DNA of 64,000 nucleotides. Source: Candidatus Aenigmatarchaeota archaeon (GTDB taxonomy: Archaea > Aenigmatarchaeota > Aenigmatarchaeia > GW2011-AR5). Below are positions 50,975 through 58,383 of the stretch, piece by piece. The notes beneath the pieces were generated by a model, which saw only the letters and a program-made list of their open reading frames with translations, was not told the origin of the DNA and searched no databases. Position 1 is the first letter of the stretch. Every line of letters starts with the position of its first letter. The translations under genes were made by a program, and so were the position numbers. The stretch spans positions 62,001-126,000 of the forward strand of contig JACPRW010000003.1 of NCBI GenBank assembly GCA_016193585.1, given 5' to 3'.

Positions 50975-52135
50975 CTACAATTGGTCCAAACCAAGTAAGG
51001 TGGCGACCGCTGTCGCCCCACTACCCCCTACATTGAGCGCTAAACCGTAGTGGGGATTTTTAAGTTGGTTGTGGGATGTACCCCGGAGTTGTTTTGTTAT
51101 ATCAACCACCTGGCGTATTCCTGTTGCGCCCACCGGGTGCCCTATCGCTTTGAGCCCACCCATAGTGTTCGTTGGGATGGTGCCGGTTCTTCTGACTTCA
51201 CCAGCCTCGACAAACATACCACCACCCCCCTTCTGGCAAAATCCAAGGTCTTCTAAGGCAAAAATCTCATTAATCGAGAAACAATCATGGACCTCAAGGA
51301 GGTCGATGGCATCATGCTTCAGGTGGGTTTTCTCAAACACAGCACTACCAACGGCTTTTGTGGCAGCCATCTCTACCAACGAGGCGCGGTCGTGGAGTGC
51401 AACGGTATCAGACGCCTGTTCGCTGGCGAGAAGCCAGACTGGTGTTGGCAACTGCCGGGCTATTCTTTCCGACACGATGACGGCGCATGCGGCGCCGTCG
51501 GTTATTGGAGAGCAGTCCAGTACATGGAGCGGGTCGGCGACGAGTGGGGAGGAGAGTACGTCTTGTATGGTTGTAGTGAAGGGGAACTGGGCATAGGGGT
51601 TCCCAACAGCGTGTTCGTGGTTTATGACCGAGACCATGGCAAGCTGCTCCCGCGTCGTCCCGAAGCGGTGCATGTGCGCCCGCGCCATGAGCGCATAAAT
51701 GCCGGCGAAGGTGAGCCCTATTGACGATTCCCACTCATGGTCTCCTGCAGCCATCAGGGCGGCGTTGACGTCCTGCGTCCTCAAATCAGTCATCTTCTCA
51801 ACACCAAGCGCGGCAACAACGTCGTATGCGCCCGAGGCAACGGCGAGATACGCCTGCCGCAGTGCTGTTGCGCCCGAGGCGCATGCAGCCTCGCAGCGCG
51901 TTGAAGGTATCGGCGCAAGCCCGACCGCATCGGCTACAAGCGCAGCCACATGCTCCTGTTCGGCAAGGAGCCCCGCGCTCATGTTCCCGACGTATAGTGC
52001 CTGGACGCGGGCGCTTTCCAGGTTCGCGTCGGCGACTGCATGCTTGACCGCTTCACCGGCAAGCTGCCTGATTGACTGGTCCCAGTGCTCGCCGAACTTC
52101 GTCTGCCCGACTCCGGCAATTGCAACGTTCTTCAT
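50975..52135 (-). CDS. Acetyl-CoA C-acetyltransferase (thiolase)
   Basis: 386 residues. RCEAACASGATALRQAYLAVASG has the active cysteine; LEVHDCFSINEIFALEDLG has the conserved histidine region; GGLKAIGHPVGATGIRQVV provides the GHP histidine. This is the SCP-x/archaeal thiolase type. It condenses two acetyl-CoA into acetoacetyl-CoA for HMG-CoA synthase. Same operon as HMG-CoA synthase (upstream) and DUF35 (downstream). Confidence 0.95.
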   Translation of the reverse strand: MKNVAIAGVGQTKFGEHWDQSIRQLAGEAVKHAVADANLESARVQALYVGNMSAGLLAEQEHVAALVADAVGLAPIPSTRCEAACASGATALRQAYLAVASGAYDVVAALGVEKMTDLRTQDVNAALMAAGDHEWESSIGLTFAGIYALMARAHMHRFGTTREQLAMVSVINHEHAVGNPYAQFPFTTTIQDVLSSPLVADPLHVLDCSPITDGAACAVIVSERIARQLPTPVWLLASEQASDTVALHDRASLVEMAATKAVGSAVFEKTHLKHDAIDLLEVHDCFSINEIFALEDLGFCQKGGGGMFVEAGEVRRTGTIPTNTMGGLKAIGHPVGATGIRQVVDITKQLRGTSHNQLKNPHYGLALNVGGSGATAVATLLGLDQL

Positions 52136-52144
52136 ACAATCAAC

Positions 52145-52426
52145 TTATACGAGATTGCCATGAGCATAACCACGTACTGACACGTTCCCGAACACTTCCA
52201 TCGCTTCTGCAGCACCGTAACGGAGAAAGCTCGGTGGGTGAGTGGTGGTAAGAGGCACATCGCCCGAGAAGTATAGAATCGTATCATGCTCGCCAATAAA
52301 GTGTGCAACACAACTGAATTTTCCAGACGGCTTGTAACAGAGTACCACCCGTCCGCCACAACAGCGTCCGATACGCGCATGCGCGTCATCGAGCAGGTCG
52401 CCTACAAGGCCGGTTATTTGGTGCAT
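52145..52426 (-). CDS. Small unknown gene inside the mevalonate operon
   Basis: 93 residues between HMG-CoA synthase and thiolase. The ATG is preceded by GGGAGTGATG (Shine-Dalgarno-like) at good spacing and the gene ends 9 bp before the thiolase start, so it is probably real. The sequence has paired cysteines in RCCGGRVVLC and a further Cys (FSCVAHF), then a beta-rich stretch HFIGEHDTILYFSGDVPLTTTHPPSFLRYGAAEAMEVFG. I do not recognise the family. Position suggests a part of, or regulator of, the HMG-CoA synthase/thiolase complex. Confidence 0.65.
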   Translation of the reverse strand: MHQITGLVGDLLDDAHARIGRCCGGRVVLCYKPSGKFSCVAHFIGEHDTILYFSGDVPLTTTHPPSFLRYGAAEAMEVFGNVSVRGYAHGNLV

Positions 52427-52432
52427 GGTGCA

Positions 52433-53476
52433 TCACTCCCTCAAAAGCTTCCTCATGCGGGCGTATGCAGCGTAATCGACGTACGTCCTGCCGTTGTTTA
52501 TGTAGTGTGCCGTCGGCTGCGCAAGCGGTCGCCGTTCCTTGATGGCGTCAGTGACGACCAGTGAGAGCGAATCGCTGCCGGCACCCGAACCGAATGAGGT
52601 GAGGAGTATCCGCTCGCCGGGTTTGGCGATGTCGAGGATTGCGCACAGCCCGAGCAGGCTCGAGCCCGAGTAGGTATTCCCGATACGGCTTACCACGAGG
52701 CCCGGCAGCAGCTTCTGCTCGTCGAACCCGAGCGTTTTCGCCGCCTGCCGGGGAAACTTGCCGTTGGGCATGTGGAAGACAACATGGTCAAAATCATCCT
52801 GCTGCAACGAGAGTTTTTTCATGAGGCCTTGTGTCGCCGAGACGACGTGGCGGAAATATGCAGGCCTGCCGGTGAAACGTGCGCCGTGGCTCGGATACGC
52901 CTGCCCTTCCCTGCGCCAGAAGTCGGGCGTATCAGTGGTAAACGAGTAGGTGCCTTCGATGGCGGCGAGCGGGTCCCTGCCAATGATGAACGCGCCGCCG
53001 CCGGAAGAAGCAGTATACTCGAGTGCGTCTCCTGGCCGCGCCTGCGACGTGTCAGCGCCGATAGCCATGCCGTAGTCGGTCATGCCGGCTTTCACGAGCG
53101 CGTAGCAGACCTGCATGGCAGCTGTTCCTGCCTTGCACGCGAATTCAAAATCAGCAAGCATCACTTCTGGCGTGATGTCGAGTGCCTCAGCCACGACGGT
53201 TCCCGAGGGCTTGACAACATACGGGTGGCTCTCGCTGCCGACGAACAGCGCGCCGATGCGTTGGGGGTCTATCTGCGCGCGGAGCAGCGCATTTCTGGCA
53301 GCTTCGACGCTTATGGTGATGGTATCCTCGTCGCTGCCGGCAACGCTTTTCTCCTCTACCATGAGGCCGCGCTTGATGGTTTCCGGGTCCTGCCCCCAGA
53401 CACGGGCGATTTCTTCGACAGTGATACGGTAACGAGGGACATAGCATCCGTAACCTACAATACCCACATCATCCAT
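52433..53476 (-). CDS. Hydroxymethylglutaryl-CoA synthase
   Basis: 347 residues from the ATG at 53476 ([18 protein letters not shown]), preceded by GGTGG; the longer reading to 53530 would start in a palindromic repeat. [13 protein letters not shown] has the active cysteine, [19 protein letters not shown] the histidine, and [17 protein letters not shown] is typical of archaeal synthases. It makes HMG-CoA from acetoacetyl-CoA and acetyl-CoA. A CTATTAAATA TATA-like box, partly formed by the repeat end, lies about 39 bp upstream. Confidence 0.95.
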   Translation of the reverse strand: MDDVGIVGYGCYVPRYRITVEEIARVWGQDPETIKRGLMVEEKSVAGSDEDTITISVEAARNALLRAQIDPQRIGALFVGSESHPYVVKPSGTVVAEALDITPEVMLADFEFACKAGTAAMQVCYALVKAGMTDYGMAIGADTSQARPGDALEYTASSGGGAFIIGRDPLAAIEGTYSFTTDTPDFWRREGQAYPSHGARFTGRPAYFRHVVSATQGLMKKLSLQQDDFDHVVFHMPNGKFPRQAAKTLGFDEQKLLPGLVVSRIGNTYSGSSLLGLCAILDIAKPGERILLTSFGSGAGSDSLSLVVTDAIKERRPLAQPTAHYINNGRTYVDYAAYARMRKLLRE

Positions 53477-53514
53477 ACATCCACCGGTTGAGATGAATAA
53501 CGCCAGCAAGTATT

Positions 53515-53610
53515 TAATAGTAAAGAACATTGATTTTGGAACATTTTACAATGTTCTTTCCCTATAGCAGATTGTAGTAAAAAGTTCCATTATTATTACA
53601 ATCCGCTATA
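53515..53610 (-). repeat. F/G double-hairpin element, copy 4
   Basis: Reverse orientation: TAATAGTAAAGAACATTG (53515) through TATAGCAGATTGT (53563) to CCGCTATA (53610). The loop reads AGTAAAAAGTTCCATTATTATTAC, a slight variant of the others. It sits between the divergent HMG-CoA synthase and SpoIIM-like genes and contributes the AT-rich end that may act as the synthase promoter. Confidence 0.9.
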
Positions 53611-53664
53611 AGAGCAAACGCGGCAGGCAGCGGTTCTATTAAATAAAGCGCTGCAAATATAACT

Positions 53665-54471
53665 ATGGTTCTCGAATCGCTGCTCAATCCCCGGAGCGCC
53701 GCCGGCAAGCAGCTCGACATTCTCGTCGTTTCTGTCATGTACACGTTCATCGCGCTCTTCTTCGCGTACCAGCTGTTTCCCCAGGAATCGTCGCTCCTCA
53801 CCATATCGATGGTGACCATTGTCTTCGTTCCGTTTTTCCAGAAGCTGTTCGAGGAAGACGAGGCGGTAGAGAATTCATGCGCCAAACCCGCAGGAAACCT
53901 TCTCGTGCGGCACAAGGAAACGATGCTCGCCTTCTCGGCATTTTTTCTGGGCGTTGTCGTTGCAACGAGCTTCGCGTACATATTCTTCCCGTCGCACAGC
54001 AGCGCCTTTTCGCTGCAGTCACAGACGCTGAGAAGCATAACTTCAGGCGGGGTTACCGAGGCAGGCGGCTTCGCAAAGTATTTCATAAACAATTCGCAGG
54101 TAATGGTGCTCGTTTTCATATTGTCGGTGGTGTTCGGCGCCGGCGCTATTTTCATTCTCGCATGGAACGCCTCGGTCATCGGCGTGTTCGCCGGCACGCT
54201 CGTCCAGTCGCTTGCGACAAAGGGCATACCGCCAGCCGCGGCATTCGTGTACGGTCTTCCCGTAAGCCTCAGTTCGATAGCGCTCCACGGCGTCCCCGAA
54301 ATCATGGCGTACTTTGTCGCTGGCCTTGCCGGCGGCATACTGTCAGTTGGCATTATACGGGAAAACATACACAGCAATGAGTTCAGGCTCGTGCTCAAGG
54401 ACGCGGTAAAGCTGCTCCTTGTCGCAGAATTTCTCATCGTCTTCGCCGCGTGGCTCGAGGCGTTTTTCTAG
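53665..54471 (+). CDS. SpoIIM-like (DUF95) membrane protein
   Basis: 268 residues with six or so membrane helices: two near the N-terminus, two around the charged segment FLPSHSSAFSLQSQTLRS, and two at the end. VFILSVVFGAGAIFILAWNASVIGVFAGTL and GVPEIMAYFVAGLAGGIL are the conserved stage II sporulation protein M core, found widely in archaea with no known role (in bacteria it helps cell-wall remodelling). Start ATG 53665 follows a TATA-like TTAAATAAAGC at 53639-53649. Confidence 0.88.
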   Translation: MVLESLLNPRSAAGKQLDILVVSVMYTFIALFFAYQLFPQESSLLTISMVTIVFVPFFQKLFEEDEAVENSCAKPAGNLLVRHKETMLAFSAFFLGVVVATSFAYIFFPSHSSAFSLQSQTLRSITSGGVTEAGGFAKYFINNSQVMVLVFILSVVFGAGAIFILAWNASVIGVFAGTLVQSLATKGIPPAAAFVYGLPVSLSSIALHGVPEIMAYFVAGLAGGILSVGIIRENIHSNEFRLVLKDAVKLLLVAEFLIVFAAWLEAFF

Positions 54472-54503
54472 GTTATTTAAAAATTACTACTAATTCTGGG
54501 CTC

Positions 54504-54935
54504 ATGCCGAAGCCGCTGGAAACGAGACAGTTTACATACGAAGAGAAGAAGGAAGTACCTCATTCTAGAATTTGCTATTCGACGAGAAGGCATGTGCCCG
54601 ATGGCTATGCTTGCAGGTCCCCGCCGCCCCGTGAAGCGTTCGGCGTGCCTGTTGATGTGAATGGCTACAAACTGAAATCTCTGGTAAGAAGGCGCAAAGA
54701 AACAGGACAGCGCAAACACCCAAGATTATACGAAGTGTGGCAGTACGTATCCCCGCGAAGTGGCATCAGAAGACATGACCGTAAAAAAAGAGGGCAGACG
54801 CACAACAGAGGAACCCGCCGGGGGTACGCGTCGATAGCAGTCGTCATGGAATTGTATAACGACTTTCAAACTGCGGTGAGAAGAGCAGACGAAATGGTGG
54901 TCACTGGGCAATCAAGACTTCCCGCTGCTTTGTGA
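54504..54935 (+). CDS. Basic protein of unknown function
   Basis: 143 residues from the ATG at 54504; the longer reading overlaps the SpoIIM-like gene. It is rich in arginine and lysine (KSLVRRRKETGQRKHPRLYEVWQY, RRHDRKKRGQTHNRGTRRG) and has no hydrophobic segment, so it is likely to bind nucleic acid or ribosomes. The TATTTAAAAATT just upstream (54474-54486) is a good TATA box. I do not recognise the family. Confidence 0.5.
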   Translation: MPKPLETRQFTYEEKKEVPHSRICYSTRRHVPDGYACRSPPPREAFGVPVDVNGYKLKSLVRRRKETGQRKHPRLYEVWQYVSPRSGIRRHDRKKRGQTHNRGTRRGYASIAVVMELYNDFQTAVRRADEMVVTGQSRLPAAL

Positions 54936-55054
54936 AAACCTCATTGTGCCCATCCAGCAGGGAAATTGGATTCAGGCCCGTGGCAGCAGTCTTTTACGCC
55001 GAGTACGACGGCATAGAAAGGAGTGATTGGTAATAAAGGCAATCGGCGAGTAAC

Positions 55055-55204
55055 ATGGCACACAGAATCCCGCGCCTCGCGGTAATCGCTGACAAGGAAT
55101 GGCTCAATCTGCGGTCACTGGCCGATTACAGCAGGCGCCATCCTGACGCATTCGAGCTCTGCGGCGTCATTGTTCCCGGCGGCGACGTGGACAGGGAGCG
55201 TTAA
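55055..55204 (+). CDS. Possible small protein, unknown
   Basis: 49 residues: an N-terminal IPRLAVIADKEWLNLRSLADYSRRHPDAFELCGVIVPGGD stretch with GC-rich third positions, ending in TAA at 55202-55204. The upstream GGAGTGATTGG is a weak Shine-Dalgarno 20 bp away. Could be a fragment of a larger decayed gene, since nothing else codes between 54936 and 55343. Confidence 0.35.
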   Translation: MAHRIPRLAVIADKEWLNLRSLADYSRRHPDAFELCGVIVPGGDVDRER

Positions 55205-55342
55205 GAAAAGCTTATGACATATGGACCGGAGAAGCGTTAAGGAAACCACTTGATCGTGAGCTTGGAAGAACTGTTGCAGGCGCAGGCTGATTCTTTTCCT
55301 TGAACACCAAAAGCCAATCGAATCTGATGATTATCTTCGAAA

Positions 55343-55531
55343 TATAGATAACTGCATAATGTGCGTGGCATATTATTAGCAGTTATAGCTCTACAAGGAA
55401 AGAAACAGGATACGAGGAGAATCGAAGATTCTCCTGTACAGGTGGATTCATGGAATCCACCTTGTATTACTTCCTTGTGAGCTATAGGTGAACCCAGAAA
55501 TCATATCAGATTCTTTTCTGGGTTCACTATA
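55343..55531 (+). repeat. Chain of three palindromic modules (M, N, A')
   Basis: Hairpin M: TATAGATAACTGC to GCAGTTATA (55343-55387). Cloverleaf N: TATAGCTCTACAAGGAAAG to CTTCCTTGTGAGCTATA (55384-55486), enclosing hairpins 55415-55435 (AGGAGAATC/GATTCTCCT) and 55440-55462 (AGGTGGATTC/GAATCCACCT). Module A': TATAGGTGAACCCAGAAA to TTCTGGGTTCACTATA (55483-55531). Neighbours share their TATA. Follows directly on the 3' side of HMG-CoA reductase (6 bp). Confidence 0.88.
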
Positions 55532-55537
55532 TCTGAA

Positions 55538-56788
55538 TTAACGCCTTTTCCCGAGCAGTTCCTTTGCCCTTGACACAGAAACGTTCTTTTCAGAAGCCAT
55601 GCGCTTCGCAATCTTTTCTATCTGCTTGCCACTCGCTCCTGCAAGCACCGCGATGTTCTTGGCATGCAATGACATGTGCCCCTTTTGTATCCCCTCGGAC
55701 GCAAGCGCGCGAAGGGCAGCAAAATTCTGGGCAAGTCCGACAGTTGCCATCACCTGCGCCAGTTCCTGCGCTGTTTGTACACCAAGTATCTTGAGCGATA
55801 GTTTGGCTATGGGATGCGTCCGTATCGTGCCGCCGATGATGCCGGAGGCAATAGGCAGCTCAATGCTCCCTATGAGGTCGCCCTTGTCGTTGGTCTCGTA
55901 GTTCGTGAGCGAGTGGTAGCCGCCGATGGAAGCATAGCTGTGCGCGCCGGCTTCGAGCGCCCGGAAATCGTTGCCTGTTGCAATGGCCACGGCATCAATG
56001 CCGTTCATGATGCCCTTGTTGTGCGTCGTGCACCGGTACTGGTCGGCTTCGGCGAACGCGTACGCGTCGAGGATGCCGTCAATGACGTCTGCACCGAGAA
56101 TGTCTTTGCTCCACACAGCTCTCGCCCGCGCGAGCCTCCGCGTCGCAAGGTTGGAAATTATCCGCAGCCGCACTGTGCCGCCGGTGAGTTCCTCCAGATA
56201 CGGCGATACTGCCTCGCACATGGTATTGACGGCGTTGGCGCCCATCGCATCGCGGACGTCGACGAGCAGCTGCACGACCATCATGTCCCCGCGCTTCGTC
56301 TTCAGCACGCGCGCGCCGATGTCCCTGATGCCGCCGCCCAGCCTGACCATTACGGAGTCCTGCCTGTTGGCTATATCCATGATTTCCCCCCTCTTTTCCG
56401 CAACGAGCTTCGCTGCAGCTTGTGCGTCGGGCACGCGCACGAGCTGTACCTGTCCTATCATCACTGGCTCGTCGCTTGATGCGGTAAAGCCCCCGGCATG
56501 CCGCGCAAGCTTGGCGGCGTGCGACGCGGCGGCAACAACAGACGGCTCTTCGATGGCCATAGGCACAAGGTAGTCTTTCCCGTTGACAAGGAAGTTGGTG
56601 GCGATGCCTATTGGCAGCTGCGTCGTCCCCACCACGTTTTCGGAAATCATTTCGGCAGTCCGGATTCCGAGCGCCGAGTTGTGGCCGAGGAGCCTGACCT
56701 CTTCGTTACTGAGTTTTGCGAACTTCTTGAGGAACTGCAGGCGTTTCCCATGGGGCAGCTCATAAAACCCCCTGATAGAAGACTTCAT
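55538..56788 (-). CDS. Hydroxymethylglutaryl-CoA reductase, class II type
   Basis: 416 residues. ENVVGTTQLPIGIATNFLVNGKDYLVPMAIEEPSVVAAASHAAKLAR is the class II (Pseudomonas mevalonii-like) signature, and GIMNGIDAVAIATGNDFRALEAGAHSYAS has the catalytic Lys/Asp region. The C-terminal KGHMSLHAKNIAV has the late histidine, and there is no membrane anchor. It converts HMG-CoA to mevalonate. Class II enzymes in archaea are thought to be acquired from bacteria; Archaeoglobus is a known case. Not in the same operon as HMG-CoA synthase. Confidence 0.93.
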   Translation of the reverse strand: MKSSIRGFYELPHGKRLQFLKKFAKLSNEEVRLLGHNSALGIRTAEMISENVVGTTQLPIGIATNFLVNGKDYLVPMAIEEPSVVAAASHAAKLARHAGGFTASSDEPVMIGQVQLVRVPDAQAAAKLVAEKRGEIMDIANRQDSVMVRLGGGIRDIGARVLKTKRGDMMVVQLLVDVRDAMGANAVNTMCEAVSPYLEELTGGTVRLRIISNLATRRLARARAVWSKDILGADVIDGILDAYAFAEADQYRCTTHNKGIMNGIDAVAIATGNDFRALEAGAHSYASIGGYHSLTNYETNDKGDLIGSIELPIASGIIGGTIRTHPIAKLSLKILGVQTAQELAQVMATVGLAQNFAALRALASEGIQKGHMSLHAKNIAVLAGASGKQIEKIAKRMASEKNVSVSRAKELLGKRR

Positions 56789-56879
56789 CGGTACAACTTA
56801 GAAAAAAGCGCTTTTAAGGTTGAGGAGGCGGGGAGAGGGGCGGCGGGTAGTTTAAATAACTTTTCAAGAAACATACCGC

Positions 56880-57128
56880 ATGGGCGAATTCAGCAGCAGG
56901 CATTATTACAAAACCAGTCTTATACCAGGACTCCCTGCATTCGACGGACATCTGTACGTCTTGGGGAAGGTAACCGATGGTGGGGTTGTCCTCTACAGTG
57001 ACGGCGGCGATAGAATCTATGTCAACAGAAGAGACGCAGAAGCCGCCCAGCGTCGGGCAATAAGGGACCATTTCGTAGGACCGGGAGGCCGTGAAACCAT
57101 ACAGGTGCTTCGGCTCAGAATCGATTAA
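56880..57128 (+). CDS. Small protein of unknown function
   Basis: 82 residues, opposite strand to both neighbours. It starts MGEFSSRHYYKTSLIPGLPAFDGHLYVLGKV, then short beta-strand-like repeats (GGVVLYSDGGDRIYVNRRDAE), then RRAIRDHFVGPGG. TTTAAATAAC 27 bp upstream is a good TATA box for a leaderless start. It overlaps Hjc by 4 bp at the 3' end. No recognised family. Confidence 0.55.
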   Translation: MGEFSSRHYYKTSLIPGLPAFDGHLYVLGKVTDGGVVLYSDGGDRIYVNRRDAEAAQRRAIRDHFVGPGGRETIQVLRLRID

Positions 57129-57499
57129 ATCGCCTCTATCCCGATTGCCTTCTCGTGGAGGAATTTCTTCCCCACATTGCCGTTGTTGCCGACGACGTCG
57201 TTGAGGTTGAGGAAAAACCAGCCTTTTCTTGAAACTTTCCACGCCACGTACGCCTTGGCTCCGGCCTTCTCTTCCCATTCCCTGAGTTCGTCCAGTTGTT
57301 CGGGAGGCACGGTGAATGCGCCTGCACGCGACTTGCACTCGATGACAATGAGCCTGCCGCCCTTTGCCGCGATGATGTCAGGTGAGGCAAGATTTATTCT
57401 TCCTGAACGCGGCGTACGGACAACCATGTAGCCCATGTGAGCCAGAATATGCACAAGCTGCCTTTCTCCAGCGTAGCCTTTTCTATATGCGTGCACCAT
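57125..57499 (-). CDS. hjc: Holliday junction resolvase Hjc
   Basis: 124 residues, normal length. HAYRKGYAGERQLVHILAHMGYMVVRTPRSG provides the N-terminal basic and glutamate motif, SPDIIAAKGGRLIVIECKSRAG has the D..EXK nuclease residues. It cuts four-way DNA junctions in recombination. Opposite HMG-CoA reductase in operon sense but separate: 375 bp of other sequence lies between. Its start overlaps the right end of a palindromic region. Confidence 0.95.
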   Translation of the reverse strand: MVHAYRKGYAGERQLVHILAHMGYMVVRTPRSGRINLASPDIIAAKGGRLIVIECKSRAGAFTVPPEQLDELREWEEKAGAKAYVAWKVSRKGWFFLNLNDVVGNNGNVGKKFLHEKAIGIEAI

Positions 57500-57544
57500 T
57501 GTCGGATCCCCAAATCTTTATATGACACCGCAAGAAAATAAGCT

Positions 57545-57788
57545 TATAGTAGCGGCAAACGTCGTAATAGGGGATACCATGAAGAGCAGAGCTCTTCGGG
57601 GTGCTCAAAAACAAAAGGGTTTTTGGCATGCCAAAGAAGCTGGGCTTCTTTGAGCATGGCAGAAAGCCGATGCTTTCTGAGAGCGACGCAGCATAATATG
57701 GGATGCGACACAACAAAGACCAAAGGTCTTTGTGTGTACAAGGACTTTATCAAAAGTCCTTGTTACACCAAAGGTGGGGCATGGGTAT
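57545..57788 (+). repeat. Multi-hairpin leader region (six stem-loops) ending in the K module, copy 2
   Basis: In order: GAAGAGC/GCTCTTC (57581-57597); CAAAAAC/GTTTTTG (57606-57625) and CAAAGAAGC/GCTTCTTTG (57632-57652), both enclosed by GTGCTC/GAGCAT; AGAAAGC/GCTTTCT (57661-57678); ACAAAGACC/GGTCTTTGT (57713-57733); ACAAGGACTTT/AAAAGTCCTTGT (57738-57763). Outer ATACCATG/CATGGGTAT (57574, 57780) closes it. CACC/GGTG (57766-57769, 57773-57776) can cover the ribosome-binding GGTGGGG. Ends at the ATG at 57789. Confidence 0.8.
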
Positions 57789-58238
57789 ATGGAGACAGTT
57801 GTCGACAATTTCTTTTCCAGGAAAATACTGCTCGAAACAAAGGATATCTACGGCGCCGCACTCGAGCTGGTGTTTGTGCTCGATTCGTTCGGCAAGTCGC
57901 AGTTCACGCAAAACACCTTCGAAACCGACGGGCCAAGGAAAAAGTCAAAGGTCGCAGCGGCCCTCGTCAAGCGCTTCGACAAGCACTCCTCGCTGGCGAT
58001 GTCAGTGAAAATCACCGGCGAATCGAACGGCATCGGCTATATCGAGGTCATGATAAACGCCGATTTCCAGATGGTTTTCCCGCTCGAAGAGGGTATCGTC
58101 TACAACACGTTCATGAATTACTACGCAGGCAGTATCTCGCACGTTTTCAGGGAAATGGCGGAGCAGCGGGCGAAGGAAATCTACGATGCGCTGGAGCAGA
58201 AGGCGAAAGAACTGCGGCAGCGCCAGCCGATGAGCTAG
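57789..58238 (+). CDS. Conserved-looking protein of unknown function
   Basis: 149 residues from the ATG at 57789 (METVVDNFFSRK); a longer reading runs into the palindromic leader. The middle is beta-rich with charged edges (LELVFVLDSFGKSQ, SLAMSVKITGESNGIGYIEVMINADFQMVFPLEEGIVY) and the last 45 residues form a helix rich in Ala, Glu and Lys. No membrane segment. It precedes dnaG by about 145 bp. I do not recognise it. Confidence 0.6.
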   Translation: METVVDNFFSRKILLETKDIYGAALELVFVLDSFGKSQFTQNTFETDGPRKKSKVAAALVKRFDKHSSLAMSVKITGESNGIGYIEVMINADFQMVFPLEEGIVYNTFMNYYAGSISHVFREMAEQRAKEIYDALEQKAKELRQRQPMS

Positions 58239-58383
58239 GTTTAAGAACATTTCCATTACAAAGTTATTAAAAAAGGCAGAGAATGGTTATTGTTTCATGT
58301 TTATACGGTGGTCACCGTGAGTATACACGTACCCGATTGCGTGCAATAAACCTATTTCTGCCGTTGATACGGAGGTGTTGTCA

